Below are positions 50,161 to 62,215 of a DNA stretch of 64,000 nt, one piece after another. The translations under genes and the position numbers were made by a program. The DNA comes from Rhyacichthys aspro (taxonomy: Eukaryota > Chordata > Actinopteri > Gobiiformes > Rhyacichthyidae): the NCBI GenBank assembly GCA_036850595.1, contig CM072166.1, forward strand, positions 13,162,758 through 13,226,757. Direction: 5' to 3'. Every line of letters begins with the position of its first letter. The stretch's first letter is position 1. Below the pieces are notes generated by a model that made no database searches, was not told the DNA's origin, and was given only the letters and a program-made list of their open reading frames with translations.

Positions 50161-53100
50161 GACGGTTGTTGCCCGGGACGGCTAAAAGCAAGAGGCTGGA
50201 ATGTGAGCATTAAATCAGAAAAGAGATGCCATATTTTGAGCAGTTTGTTTTCACAGCCCAGCAGGGGTCTTTGTGTGTACGACTGAATGACTGTTTGTGC
50301 CGGAGACTTTGAACAGAAGTTATATAAACACGCATGTAGCATATTATACTCTTGTTTATGGGCATTTACCAAAGACCTACACACATGGACATTTTGTTTT
50401 TTCTTTGCGGTGTGTATAGTGGGCTGCATGTATATCCATTACCAAGAAACAAACACTGAGTTCCAGGAAAAACTGACAATTAACCAGTTTTCTGATCACG
50501 GGAAACACAACAAAAAAGTCCTGGAAATCTTGTTTTGGAAAATCAGTCCAGTAAAGTGGTTAAGCTGCAAGTTATGTTTCAATTTGTACTATTAGTCAAG
50601 AGTATTTAAAGTAGACTCTTCACAGTTAGCTTGTAGTCAGGTATGTATCTTTTTTCACTTATTCCAATGACACTCAAATTATGTTTAATCACGACTGATT
50701 CAGTTGCTTGTTAGCCTAAATCTGTACACACATAAAAGTACAGCTAATTAAGAATTGATGTGACTCAAGTAAAAGTGCTCATCTAATTGAAGAAGAGGAT
50801 TCAGTAGTAAAAAGGCCACTTAGGTTACTTTTGATAGCACACATAGGTTGACCAGATCATAAAAAAACAAATTTAGAACAACAAGCAAGAACAAAGCCGG
50901 AAAATTTGTGACAACTTAACTGTTAAATGACAAAGATATAGACAGCTGAAAGGTAGAATTCCCTCTGATATTCAGTAGCTTACATAAAAACAACTGAGGA
51001 TCTCCTTGGACTGATCTTACCTAAGAATAGTGTTTCGCTAGTTCGTATTGTAGCAGCATCTCCTTTTCTATTGCTAAGCTATATTTTTCTCATTTCGTTC
51101 AAAGTAAAAGCAATTCTGTTTAGTTTGTGGTTTTGCATCGTGTCAGCAGCAGCACTGGAGCTGTCAGTCAAACTGTGCACTCTACTTGAATAATGCAGAT
51201 TGATCGGCAGCCCTGCAATGATGGCCCCCTACGTTGTTACTACTGGACAACAAAGCAGTGGTGGATCATTCTTGAATTTTCTAGAGCAAATCAAAACGGG
51301 GGACATAGACTCAATTTGTGGGACACTGCACATACAGGCACATATAAACGACATGCAAGTGCGTTTTGGTAATACAAGCAGACTCCCATACAAATGCAAT
51401 GGACAAAGGGTCATTAGCCACCAAATATTGCAAGTTTTACATTAAAAAAGACTACTGAGTACATGTGTGCAGTCAGTGAGTGTGTAGTGAACATAGAGTG
51501 TCTCAAAACTGGCATCTAGGCTATACCAGCTAAACGCTATAAGCAACAAGTCACTGATTACTTAAGACTACATATTTGATCTATTGACATGTACAGAACG
51601 AAAGTAACAACACAGTAAAAGATGGTTTTAGGACTTGTGCTCATCAGACTTTTAAATTGAGCTCTGCCTGATGAGATTAGCATACATTTTGCCAAAGCAT
51701 CTAGTGTCTTCACTTGTGCGATCATTAATATTGAATTGGAATATCGCTGCTGTGGTCCCCATTTGGAATCTTCTAATGGATGTAATAGGTGGGGATTTAT
51801 CCAAAAAGAGACACAGATACTACAAAGGACACTTGGATTATGTTGAAAGGTAACTATGATAATTTTCTAGCACTTAGCAGACCAACAGAAAACAGTGAGT
51901 CTGTGTCACTTCTTATTGCCATAGTAAGCACTTGGCAGCAGTAAAAAGTCTGTAGTCTACTGTGTATTGTACTCACCAGAAAAAAGACATGACAGTAAAG
52001 GTAAAAGCGCACTTTACTGTCATTTATAAGGAGCTCTATCCATTTTGTAATTGCGATCTTCCTTCTTTTGCACCAAAGTCATGCAACGCTTGCAGCTAGT
52101 AATGTCCCAGAGATGCAAACAATAAAAAACAGGCATAGGGCCGACATGTGCAAAAACATTCACCACAAATTTCTTTCAGTGGACCATTGGTGTGAGTTAA
52201 GACTGAAATCCTTGATAATATATGTTTTAACACAATGGAGTATAAATTGTAATTTCAACTTCTAGTTCAGATATACTGAATATTTACCACAGCAGAAATT
52301 TGTTGAAGGATTTCAGTCATGTAGCTACAGTCGTTTGCCATATGCTGCATGGCTTTTAAACCAGGCTGTCATAAAGTGTAAATCATACTGGAAATGTCCT
52401 GGAAAATGGTTTCTATAAAAAATTGTGGACCCCAAAATCTTATTCATTAAAGCCGTACAATTTACTTACTGTTCAGTTTATGTGTTTATATGTGCCCCCA
52501 GTGCCAAAGTCCCAGTTGGGGCCACCCATGATGACTGAGGGGCCTCAAAGTAAAACAGCTTGAATTCACTGCATGACAAAACACATTCGGGCCCTGCTGA
52601 GATTCGCTGTAAGGAGCCCATTTATGGCCCCAATCTGAAAATATAAACAGCAAACAAACACACAGTAGTAGGTATTGTATGATCTAGCGTTCATGCTTTT
52701 ATCCCAGTTTGCCATTTCTGTCCAACAAATAAATAATGAGTTTCTTTATGGAGCAGAACCTCACAGTAAAAAATGTCCTGACCTTGATTTGAAAATTACA
52801 TTGCTTCTGTATTATTTCTTTACTATAAAAAACTACAAATAAATTACATTGGTATCTATTAAATATGATGTATTTTCTGCGATACCCAAGGACTGTCTCA
52901 GCAGATGAAAAATCGTGTTGCAAGTAGGTATTCCAACCTGTAGAAATACAAAGTGCTAATACCTGGTTGATTTGCTGAGGACTTTGTGGAGCTCTTTGTG
53001 GAGCAAATTGCAGGCCAACTTGTGATCGCTCGAAAAAGCTAGCTTGGCAATAGACCCTTCCACAACATGTGACATCAACAAAAGCAGCAGTATTTTCCAT

Positions 53101-53865
53101 TCAGTGTGCAACATTTGAGTGCAAAAAAACTAGTTTTCAGATAGTTTGTTGTATACTGTTGGTTGACTGAGCAAGAATGCTAACAAGCTATAACCGTCAC
53201 AGCGCTGAAGTCAAATGTGTAGCCTTTATTCCTTTACCTAACATGCATTTGTGCAATGGTGTTCTATTAATGTCCAGCTTAACATAGTCTTAAATATCCA
53301 CTGAATAGTTGCTTATAACCATCATCTGTGTATGCTGTATATGGCTAAGTAGAGCTGCTGAATATATTAGTGTAATTTGGTTGGGTCAGAGAACAAAGAA
53401 ATGAAAGTGACAGATTGGCTAGCCCGACTTGGTATATACTTTACTGCACTTTCTGTGGATACTGTGACGTCAGTAAGGTGGTCAGTCTTCAGAGCTACAC
53501 AATTTGTTAAGCTAACAATTTGTGTTAGCTTTAATATTAGCCTAGCGAGCCATTCTAAATCTTTTACTATTTTTTTTTCCTAGTTTCTGTGAACTAAAAC
53601 CAATGAATAAAACCAATCTAAATAAAGCATAAAGCCTGCCCCATTATAGAGTGCAGTTCATCAGGATTTCTATTGACTGTAAATTGCTGTGAAAAGGGGA
53701 ATTCTAGACCAATTTCACATAACCGGCCAGGGGTTAAAGGAAAAACTACAGATTTTGTTTCTTTTGGATGCTGTTAAACACAATCTTTGCTATTTTGCTT
53801 TAAGTGAAACCTGAAACAATTTGTATCTAGCCAACTTTTTATATTAAAAGATGGCAGCCAGTTAC

Positions 53866-53866
53866 A

Positions 53867-53897
<31 letters not shown>
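53866..53897. repeat. (ATT)n microsatellite
   Basis: About ten uninterrupted ATT units. Confidence 0.95.
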
Positions 53898-55531
53898 GCA
53901 ACTGAAAATTGGGGAAACAGTTGCTACTAAATGAACTCCAGCTCTACAGGAACATGTGTAGCTTTCTTGTTAGCATTGCTATTAGGCTTAGTGCTGTAGA
54001 GCCTTGAAAGGGTAAGCCATTAGTGAAGCTGGAGGGAAAACTGGATGTAAGAAATGGACAAAAATGACTGACAGGCCCTTTATAATAAACATATGATGTA
54101 ATATTGTTTTATCCAGGCGTTTGAGAACACAGAACTGCATATGTATATGTAGTCTAGAGATGGGGAACTAACCGACATGTTTAATTTGTGGGGGATATGG
54201 GATTAACTTTTACAAGGGACATTTGTCTACCTAAAAGTAAAGGTCATCTGGGCTCACGTCTTTACTGCAAGGATAATAAATAGTGAGATTTGCACCGGAT
54301 TAAAATCATAGGGGAGCAGATCCATTACAACATAGGAACAGGGCTTTTTGGCAGGAGCTGGGGGGTCACTTGGACTGTATTTTTATTCTTGGGCTTATGA
54401 GTGATGCAGGATAAATAAATGTATGAACACTTTCTTGGCACTTATTCCTAAAACACATTTAAGACTTTAGGTCTGCTGCTGCCAGGTATACTCGTCTGGC
54501 TCCTAAAGATTACGGAGGCTTGTTATGTCTTCCATATTTTTATATTCTGCAGCATTGCTTGAATTTAGCTCTGTAAATTGATTGCTGTTTAGTTTGATTT
54601 GAGACAGGCTTATGATGGCAGGCTATAGAAATAAATAGACTCCAATATGTACTAAGATTTCAACGAGCGCTGCTACCATTGGTGCTTGAGACTTAGAGAA
54701 AATATGCATTTAAATCAGTCCCACACTGAACACATAAACAATATTTAGCATGATTAGATACACCAGCTCAGAAGGGGTTATGGAGAAGGCTCGGCTGTGT
54801 CCACTGGGGTTGCTCTGCTCTGTCCAAACAATGAACTGTACACTGGTGTTTTCCTATCCTGATAAGACTTGATTTTTGTTGAAAGAACAGTTTTATAGGG
54901 CAGTCTCTGGTCCACCGGTGTTTGCCTGAGCCCGGACAATAGGTCTCTGCCCTGTCAGTGAGTTTAGCCCTTTCACAGGAAGGCTCCATGACTCTCCTCA
55001 CTTGCACTGTTTAACTATAATAGCTCTATGAGTGTGAGATGGTGATGATTAATGTGCTGGTGTGGTTTTACACATGTCCAAACCCACAGACTGAGGTTAA
55101 GCTTCACAACTATGAAAAGCATGAATGAAAAACCACAGGAGTTCAGCCAGACAGAGGATTTAACAAGCTGACCGTAAATATTGACAGGATGCATTCCAAA
55201 ATACTTTAACTGACCTATGTATCTGTGTCCAGGACATATTTTGTTCCAGAAACATTTAACTATTTGAAATAGAAGAATGGTCCCTTTGTTTTCTTGATTC
55301 ACAAAATTACATTGCTATTGCATTTAATGTAATAACAAAATGCTGCAAATGTGTCTTAATGCAATATTTTTTCTCCAATATTTGTCATTTTAACTTTCAT
55401 TTCTGTTTTATGATATGAGAAAGAGGGAAGACACTAATCAAACATGAGTTGCTTTACTTTATCCCTTTTTTCTAGGTTAAAATATTGTTATTCTCTTGTG
55501 TCAGAATGCCGAAACAATTGAATAAAAGCCC

Positions 55532-55715
55532 TTCAATTCTGACTAGAACTTGTAGAAGAGAACATATTTCTCTCTACTAGCCACTCTTCACTGGCTTCCT
55601 ATTAAATTCAGAACAGAATTTAAAATTCTTCTTTTAACCTTAATGGCCAAGCCATCACATTTTAAAGTCCTCATCGTTTAATATCCACCTAATAGACCAC
55701 TACAGTCGCAAAATC
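55532..55715 (+). mobile_element. 3' fragment of an L2/CR1-type LINE reverse-transcriptase ORF
   Basis: Contains TCTGACTAGAACTTGTAGAA, then CTTCACTGGCTTCCTATTAA, CAGAATTTAAAATTCTTCTT and ATCACATTTTAAAGTCCTC. In one frame this reads HWLPIKFRTEFKILLLT before drifting to a stop. That is the conserved C-terminal motif of the reverse transcriptase of teleost CR1/L2-clade LINEs. It is truncated and inactive, and runs straight into a minisatellite. Confidence 0.75.
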
Positions 55716-55919
55716 TGGATTTAGGTCTACTAAGGGTCCAGATGAGCTGCATAAGGTCTAGTTAAGATCTAGATAAGCTGCATTGGGTCTAGATAAGGTC
55801 TGATTCATCTGCACTTGGTTGTTAGGGTTGAATTGATCAGCACTAGATCTAGTTAGGCTCCAGATAAGTTGCACTAGGTCTCCTCAGGGTTTTGATCATC
55901 TGAACTAGGTCTAGATTTC
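55716..55919. repeat. 31-bp minisatellite, about 6.6 units
   Basis: Units start at 55716, 55748, 55779, 55810, 55841, 55870 and 55901 (last partial), of 32, 31, 31, 31, 29 and 31 bp. The consensus is close to TGCACTAGGTCTAG followed by a T/A-G rich middle and AGATAAGC or GATCATC. Units are diverged, so the array is old. It abuts a LINE fragment on its left. Confidence 0.75.
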
Positions 55920-58900
55920 TGGGAGAAGTATGTCACTGAGCTCTTTTTCTCTCTTCTTTCTCATTATTATTAGAAACATTTGTAAGCTTGTTTATTGCCA
56001 TTCACCCTTTGCCCCTCTTTATCCTTCTCTACCTTGGTGTCGATAAGTGGTCTTGTCTTTGGGCTAGAGTTAGACTTATGGACACCAGACTCACAGCTAG
56101 ATTGACAAACTACAGGGCAATTTACCAATCTTAAGATGATGTGACCAATCCAACTTGCTTCCGTCATTGTGAAAAGGCAATGCAAAAAGAACATACATGT
56201 TATTTTGTGTCTCAGGTTTTTGCTTTTGCTACAATGACTATGGAACCTATGCTTCTACACGCTGTCAAAGGGCTAGTGAATGACGTGAGTTCTATATTTC
56301 TGTACTAGCTGTTTGTACTTGTTAATTTTTTTTCTTGATTTTAAAATAGAGAGAACTAAATGTCTGTGAGCCTCTCTGACACTGATATCCTTTAGCCATA
56401 TAAAATAAATAGCTCTGTTAATGTCTACTCAACATTTCTTTCCCTCTCCATCCTGTATTTGCATCCTGTCAGGAAAACCACATGAGTGATCTAGCCCATA
56501 TCTTAAGACAATACAGACCAGCCTTCCGAGCGAAGTGTCAATAGAGCTTGTGAATGGCGCTCCACAGAGATCGTGTTTTGTATCCCGTTTAGCGGTTTGA
56601 AAGTGGAAGGCGCTGGCGGAAATGAAAGTATTCGAGGAAAACAAATATCATCTTTCTCTTGTCTTTTCTCTTTTTATGGAGCAGAGAATGTCTAAGGGTT
56701 TTGATTAATGAAAGTATAATGAGAATATCAGTCAGGAAGCATGCACAGAGCCATATACTGTACGATAAAATATCCACAGCACTGAGAATAGATGACACAA
56801 TTTATTCAGTGTAACGCTAACTCGGCTGTGTGTCCCAAGGCATTTGTCACTGGCAACACACACTCACTGGAGTTTGAGGAGCTTCAGCTGTCAACAAAGT
56901 GAGGATGGAATCTTACTTAGCAAGAATAATGTTGTTTTTATTACAATGAGGTAATGGCGTCTCAGCCCCGGTCCCATGTATGTATCATCTATACACCTGT
57001 CAGTGCCTATGGAATAAAAATGTGTTTTCCTATTGAGGTTCACAGCTTGTTGGAACTCAAGAGAAACTGCTACTGAGCGCGCTCACAACTCACTGCTGCT
57101 GGTCTCTGCGGTGAGGGTTTGGGAAAGTGCTGCGCTCCCAGCAGGAAGTACGAGTGTGTGTAAATGTGACTGACACTGAGCTTCTTTCACCACTTTGTCA
57201 TTAGCTCAAATCTTATTTGTGTTGAAAGTTAAATGAAATTTAGAAGTACAAATCTCACTGGGGGAACTGCAGACCATCGAAAGTAGAAACAGTGGGAAAT
57301 AGTGGACCATAGTGGATCGTAAAGACTCATATGTAGAAATGAGAATAGGCGCCATGAAGTGTGACTATTTTGACTACCATACAATAAAATGTATTCAGAT
57401 GTCATGAAATACAAAGTCTATATTTTTACTGTTGTAATGCTAAGTTACCCTATGGGGCATATTAAAAACATTCTTTACAAGCTTCAACGAAGAGCATTTT
57501 TTTTCTTGCGTGTCAAGAAAACCGTTTCATCACCTAAAAGCATATTGTAATGGGAATGATAAATAAAAAAAAACCTTAAGTCGTCATAGAGACTTTATTA
57601 ATAGATTAGTATGTTCAGTACATACTGGAAGCTTTGGCCAATCACATGCTCGCTCCTGAATAAGGAGCACTGCCACTGGTCGACACTTTGAATGTATTAA
57701 TTGGTAGCTGGAAGTAATGGCTACCGATAATACAGAGAAAGTAGTTATTTTTGTGCTGGAAACATATTTTTAATAGAGAAAAGGGAAACAAAGATAAATG
57801 CAGATAAATATTGGCAATGTGTTTATTCAATGTTTAATGATGCAGAAGATAATTACAATTATGCAACAGTTTGACACTGAGCTCAGAGCTAAAAGTTTAA
57901 GGAAAGCTTTAAACTCTGGTTTGATATACTGTGTTAGTATTTGCTGTGGAAAATGGTTTGGTTTTACCTTTTTTAATAAAAGAAAAGCAAGAAAGGTCCC
58001 TAGGCTGCTGTTGCAGTGGGTGGTTGAGACCAGGGCAGAAAATAATAATATCGGGTTGTGGAGCTGTCATCGAATGAGAGGTTTTACTGACAACTTTACT
58101 CTGACTGTAGTTTGTTAGACTGGCTAGCCAAACCCTTTCTTAACGTGAATAGGGTAACCTTAAATGGTGCAGGCTTTATGCAATGCTCTTTTTTTTTTCT
58201 CCGATTGGTCAGGGGTTTTTTAAAGTGCGTCAGTCCAGAAAGTGTTATGTGTCTTTTGGTATTGCCAACTGTTCACTAGCCAACTCAACTTTGGGACCTA
58301 CATGCTTAGAATTTCCAGGACTCTGACCTTTTATAAATATGGTTATGACTCCACACAATCAGTTTGCCAACATGGCTTTTAAGTCCTGTATATTGCAAGT
58401 TTATATAACAGTTTAATTGTTCTCTAACCTTCTAGCATCAATGCTTATGACCAACCTCTTTTAGACTTCACATGCTCATAGGCTCGTTTTATTAAAAGTA
58501 TTCTTATATGAAGTAATATTAAGTCATTTTAATTCAAAGATGCCTGGCTCTTTGTCAAAGAACAAATCAAAGTGCAGTTCAGTTTGTAGGCACAGGATAT
58601 ATTCATGACTTAATAGCAAACATTCAGTTTGGCCCACATGTTCACATACTGATAGACATACACTTTACAGCGATCTGATGGTCTGTCTGCTCTGCTAATA
58701 ACGGAGCAAACACAGACCCAGTCAGAATGATACCATTTGGATGTAATGACGGGCACACATGACTACAGGACAATTACTTACAGACAACATTAGCTACTGG
58801 TGAAGGAAACCTATTATTTTTCTTCTGCAATACAAAGACACAAATTCTCCAACTGTTCAGCTTGTGCAGTTTTGCCTTAAGCTTGAACTAGACGCAGAAA

Positions 58901-60354
58901 GTCGCACAATGGGTTTATAAATATGGCTCGTACAAGCTGCTCAAAAGGTACTGTGTCTCAGAACTAGGACTTGGGTCTCACTGTTAAAATGAAAAATTGT
59001 AAACTGGAATGCCTGTAGAAGAATAACTGGCTACAATATTGTAACTGAGATGGAGAGTAGCTCAGTGCTGCCATCTTCTGGCTTTGAAAAGTTGCTGGAA
59101 CTTTTAGATCATATAGTACTTGGGTTGCCAATATACAGTATGTATAAAGTCAAAATTTGATGCAGTAGGACATGAATGAATGAAATGTTTCTTTTAGAAA
59201 ATAACTACACATGTGGACTACAGTAGCATAATTTTATTGCTTTGAGTCTTGTATGTTGTTCCATAAGGTGTTATTCTTAGTTATTAACATGACCTTTAGC
59301 TAAAACTATTATCTCAAATTTAAACAAGACACTTTAAAATTGATTGCCAAATTATCATGCCAAATGAATCTGGCCTTTTTATATTCATATGTATAAACAT
59401 GCTATATTATACTGTATATAGGCCCACTATATTGGCAAAAACTGGTGTAAAATACTCTTCTGGCTCATACTGTAGCATAACAGCAGTTTTGTTTGAAGCC
59501 TCTGTATTTGCAGTTTTTTCATCACATAAAAATCTGCCATATGGAAATTTGGCTATACTTACCACACCAAAAGGAAGCATGTATCAGAATGGATCTCAGG
59601 ACCATACAGCAGGTGGAGACGATCTAACCCCTGCTGTGGGTCACGATGCATTATGCACACATGCGTGCGCCCATGGCTGATTCCAACTCCATCCACCTTG
59701 GAACAATCATGTCGTGCATCACATCATCCATGTCCATCTGTGATTGAAACAAGATGGCCACTTCTCTGTGGTGGATGATTTGTACAGTACATTGCAACAA
59801 ATAATTTACAAGAATCTTCAACACCCAAATAACATTTACAGGGAAAGAAGATCGTGTTTTTACTGGGACAAATAAGATTTTTATGAGAATTGCAGGACAG
59901 ATACAGAGCAGAGATTTACAGCTGGCTTGGGGCGCTTGTCCTGCGGGATACATTAAAGAAAAGATGGGAGGAAGGATACTGAAGAGGAAATGTGGAAAGG
60001 GAGTGGGAAATAAACCACAGTTATCAAAAGTTAGACAAGAGAGAAAAAGACTGCTGTGGGGATAGTCAAATTCCTTTCTTTTGCTGCCATTATCTGGACG
60101 GGTTAGGGTTGGATACGTCAAACGTCAAATAAAAAGTTGACTGGAATTGTTTCTCAAACGGAAGACAAACACTCTTGGCGGTGAACATTTGACATCAACA
60201 CTTATATTCAAAACCATCCTTAGATTAATACACTCTCATGTCCTACAGGTAATGATTGGACAATTTGTTTTCATGCTCTGTTACACATTACAACAGCACT
60301 GTATATAATTTGATGTATGCTCTCAGTGAATGTAGACATCCATCACTATTGAGA

Positions 60355-60515
60355 ACATGCGAGATATGGCGAGATGTGTATTCTCGTGAGATAACTTCCT
60401 GTTTCTTAAATTGCTACTGTATTAAAGAGGGTTGTGAATTTGCTGACTTGGAATCTGCAATGTTGCCACTAAATGCAGCAACAACTATGCATTGCACCTT
60501 TAAAAAGAGGATTTT
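60355..60515. repeat. Possible interspersed repeat
   Basis: Read on the minus strand, it starts AAAGGTGCAATGCATAGTTG and contains TAGTGGCAACATTGCAGATT. This type of opening is typical of abundant non-autonomous elements in fish. The boundaries are uncertain. Confidence 0.3.
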
Positions 60516-61594
60516 CTCAGAGCAAAACAACCTTTAGCTACCTCAAAATTGAGTTCGCCTGACATAAAACTATGGTTCAGTTTGCATTCTGAGCTGTTTG
60601 AATATATTGAGGTTTAAACTTTATGATATTCTAATTATCAGCAATGTGAAACAAGTCTCTTTTGAATAAAAATGGACTTTATATAATGGTAATAAGTTAC
60701 CCAAGAATAGGTACTTGTTTAGAACCCTACAATTCCATGAGTCAATATGTATTCACTTCCTAGTGCCGTCTAAAAGTGAGTTTTCATCAAAGCACTTCAA
60801 ATTCCACGGGGGTTATATGAATGAAATCCAGTGTAGTCATTTAGGTATCGGTTTTCCACTCCCAGAGAAGTACTGCATTGTATTGGTGTGCTCTGTTTAA
60901 TATTTGGGGTTGTACATTGATATCTCTGCCTTTTCCTCAGATTACCAATCTTTCATACACAGCATTAATGCCACTACTGTATGGTAGTGCATATATTTAC
61001 AAAGCAGCATCCTCTGTGATTGGCTACAGCTTACATCAAACGGTCCAAACGCTTCTCAAATAACCTAAATGTTTTAAGAGCCATAAATCTTGCATAAATA
61101 CTTGATTTTATGATGTGGTTGCCACTAAACCGAGTTCCTTTTTTGTTGTTTGGATTTCATGTTTGCAAACTCTAAAATCTTGCTTTTTTGGTCTTGAGCC
61201 CGTGAAAAGATTTGTTGAGAAGACTTCCTTTACGTAAAAGCTTAACCTGTTGGTGGTAACGGGGCCTATGGGACTGGGGCTGGGAGGGGGAACAGGGCCT
61301 CTGGGGGGTAATGGTGAAGCAGGATAGAGAGTGAGGGGCTTGTAAAAAGTTTGTCTGGGGCTGGTGTAGTCTCGTGGTGTTTCACGGAGGCTGACGTTAA
61401 CTGCTGCAGCGAGGTGGAGGGTCCAACTTTGGTGTGTTTATCCTGGATAGTAAGATAGCACAGTGCAAAGAGCGGGCTGTGGACCCTAGGTTCGCTCGGC
61501 AGATGGGTGGGCTTTACGATGCACGTGAGGCTTGTACGGTGTGGTGGAGAATATGGTGCGAGCTCATGCCACCCAACCACCAGAGTAATCTTAC

Positions 61595-61694
61595 CTTCAG
61601 ATATGTCAAATCCATCTGCTTTTGACTTGTATGTTGACATTAGCCGTATCCAGTTAGCAGCATGTCCCTGTCCACATTTATCCAGATCAGAACA
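61595..61694 (-). other. Candidate orphan internal exon (100 bp)
   Basis: The minus strand has acceptor TTTGTTTTCCCAG, 33 codons plus one base, and donor GTAAGAT right after GAAG. The translation includes CSDLDKCGQGHAANWIRLM and ends KADGFDISE. Both splice sites are strong and the composition is protein-like (two Cys, one Trp). The frame also stays open through the predicted donor to 61266 (P/S-rich). I recognise no family and found no partner exon, so it is unproven. Confidence 0.3.
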
Positions 61695-62154
61695 CTGGGA
61701 AAACAAATGCATGATACTTGATTATAAAGTCTCCTACTGTAACAGTCGTTGTGTTGACTTATTTTCGGTGGTGCTCTACAACATGATTCACATCATATAC
61801 TTGAAATGGAGCGTCACATTCAACAGTACAGTACATTGGCTCATTAACACACCGGAACAGTGTTCCAATGCTCTTGATATCCAACAGAGAATCAATTCTC
61901 AAAAAACACACTTGACTGAAATTTTTTACCACTGACTGTGTTCGCTATCACAGCCTTAGTGTGAGGTGTTCGTTTTTGTTCATGTACTAAATGTACTCAT
62001 GTACTTTACACTTTGGTAACCCCTCTGTTATGGTTCCAACTTTGCCTTATAGTTACTAAAAGTTGGAATTCTATTGATTGTACAATACAAAATCCTTACT
62101 CAGGCAAAGAACGATGATTGTTTCTGTGATAAACACCCATATGTATTTTCAAAT

Positions 62155-62215
62155 GTATTTTCTATGGACAATTTAGAATCACCAATTCACCAACAACTGG
62201 ATTTTTGGGCATTTC
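62155..62215 (+). repeat. Fish interspersed repeat middle fragment
   Basis: TCTATGGACAATTTAGAATC, then ACCAATTCACCAACAACTGG and TTTTTGGGCA, matches the 'ctatggacaatttagagtcaccaatt' section of the same family as 46735-46835. Confidence 0.55.

Noticed and set aside
59651..60121. 156-codon minus-strand open frame, including an ATG-rich 48-bp stretch after a CAG
   Set aside because: The translated text is low in coding character and the possible GTGGAT donor is weak. No partner exons were found.
61507..61935. 142-codon plus-strand open frame
   Set aside because: It overlaps the better-supported minus-strand exon candidate and shows no family resemblance.
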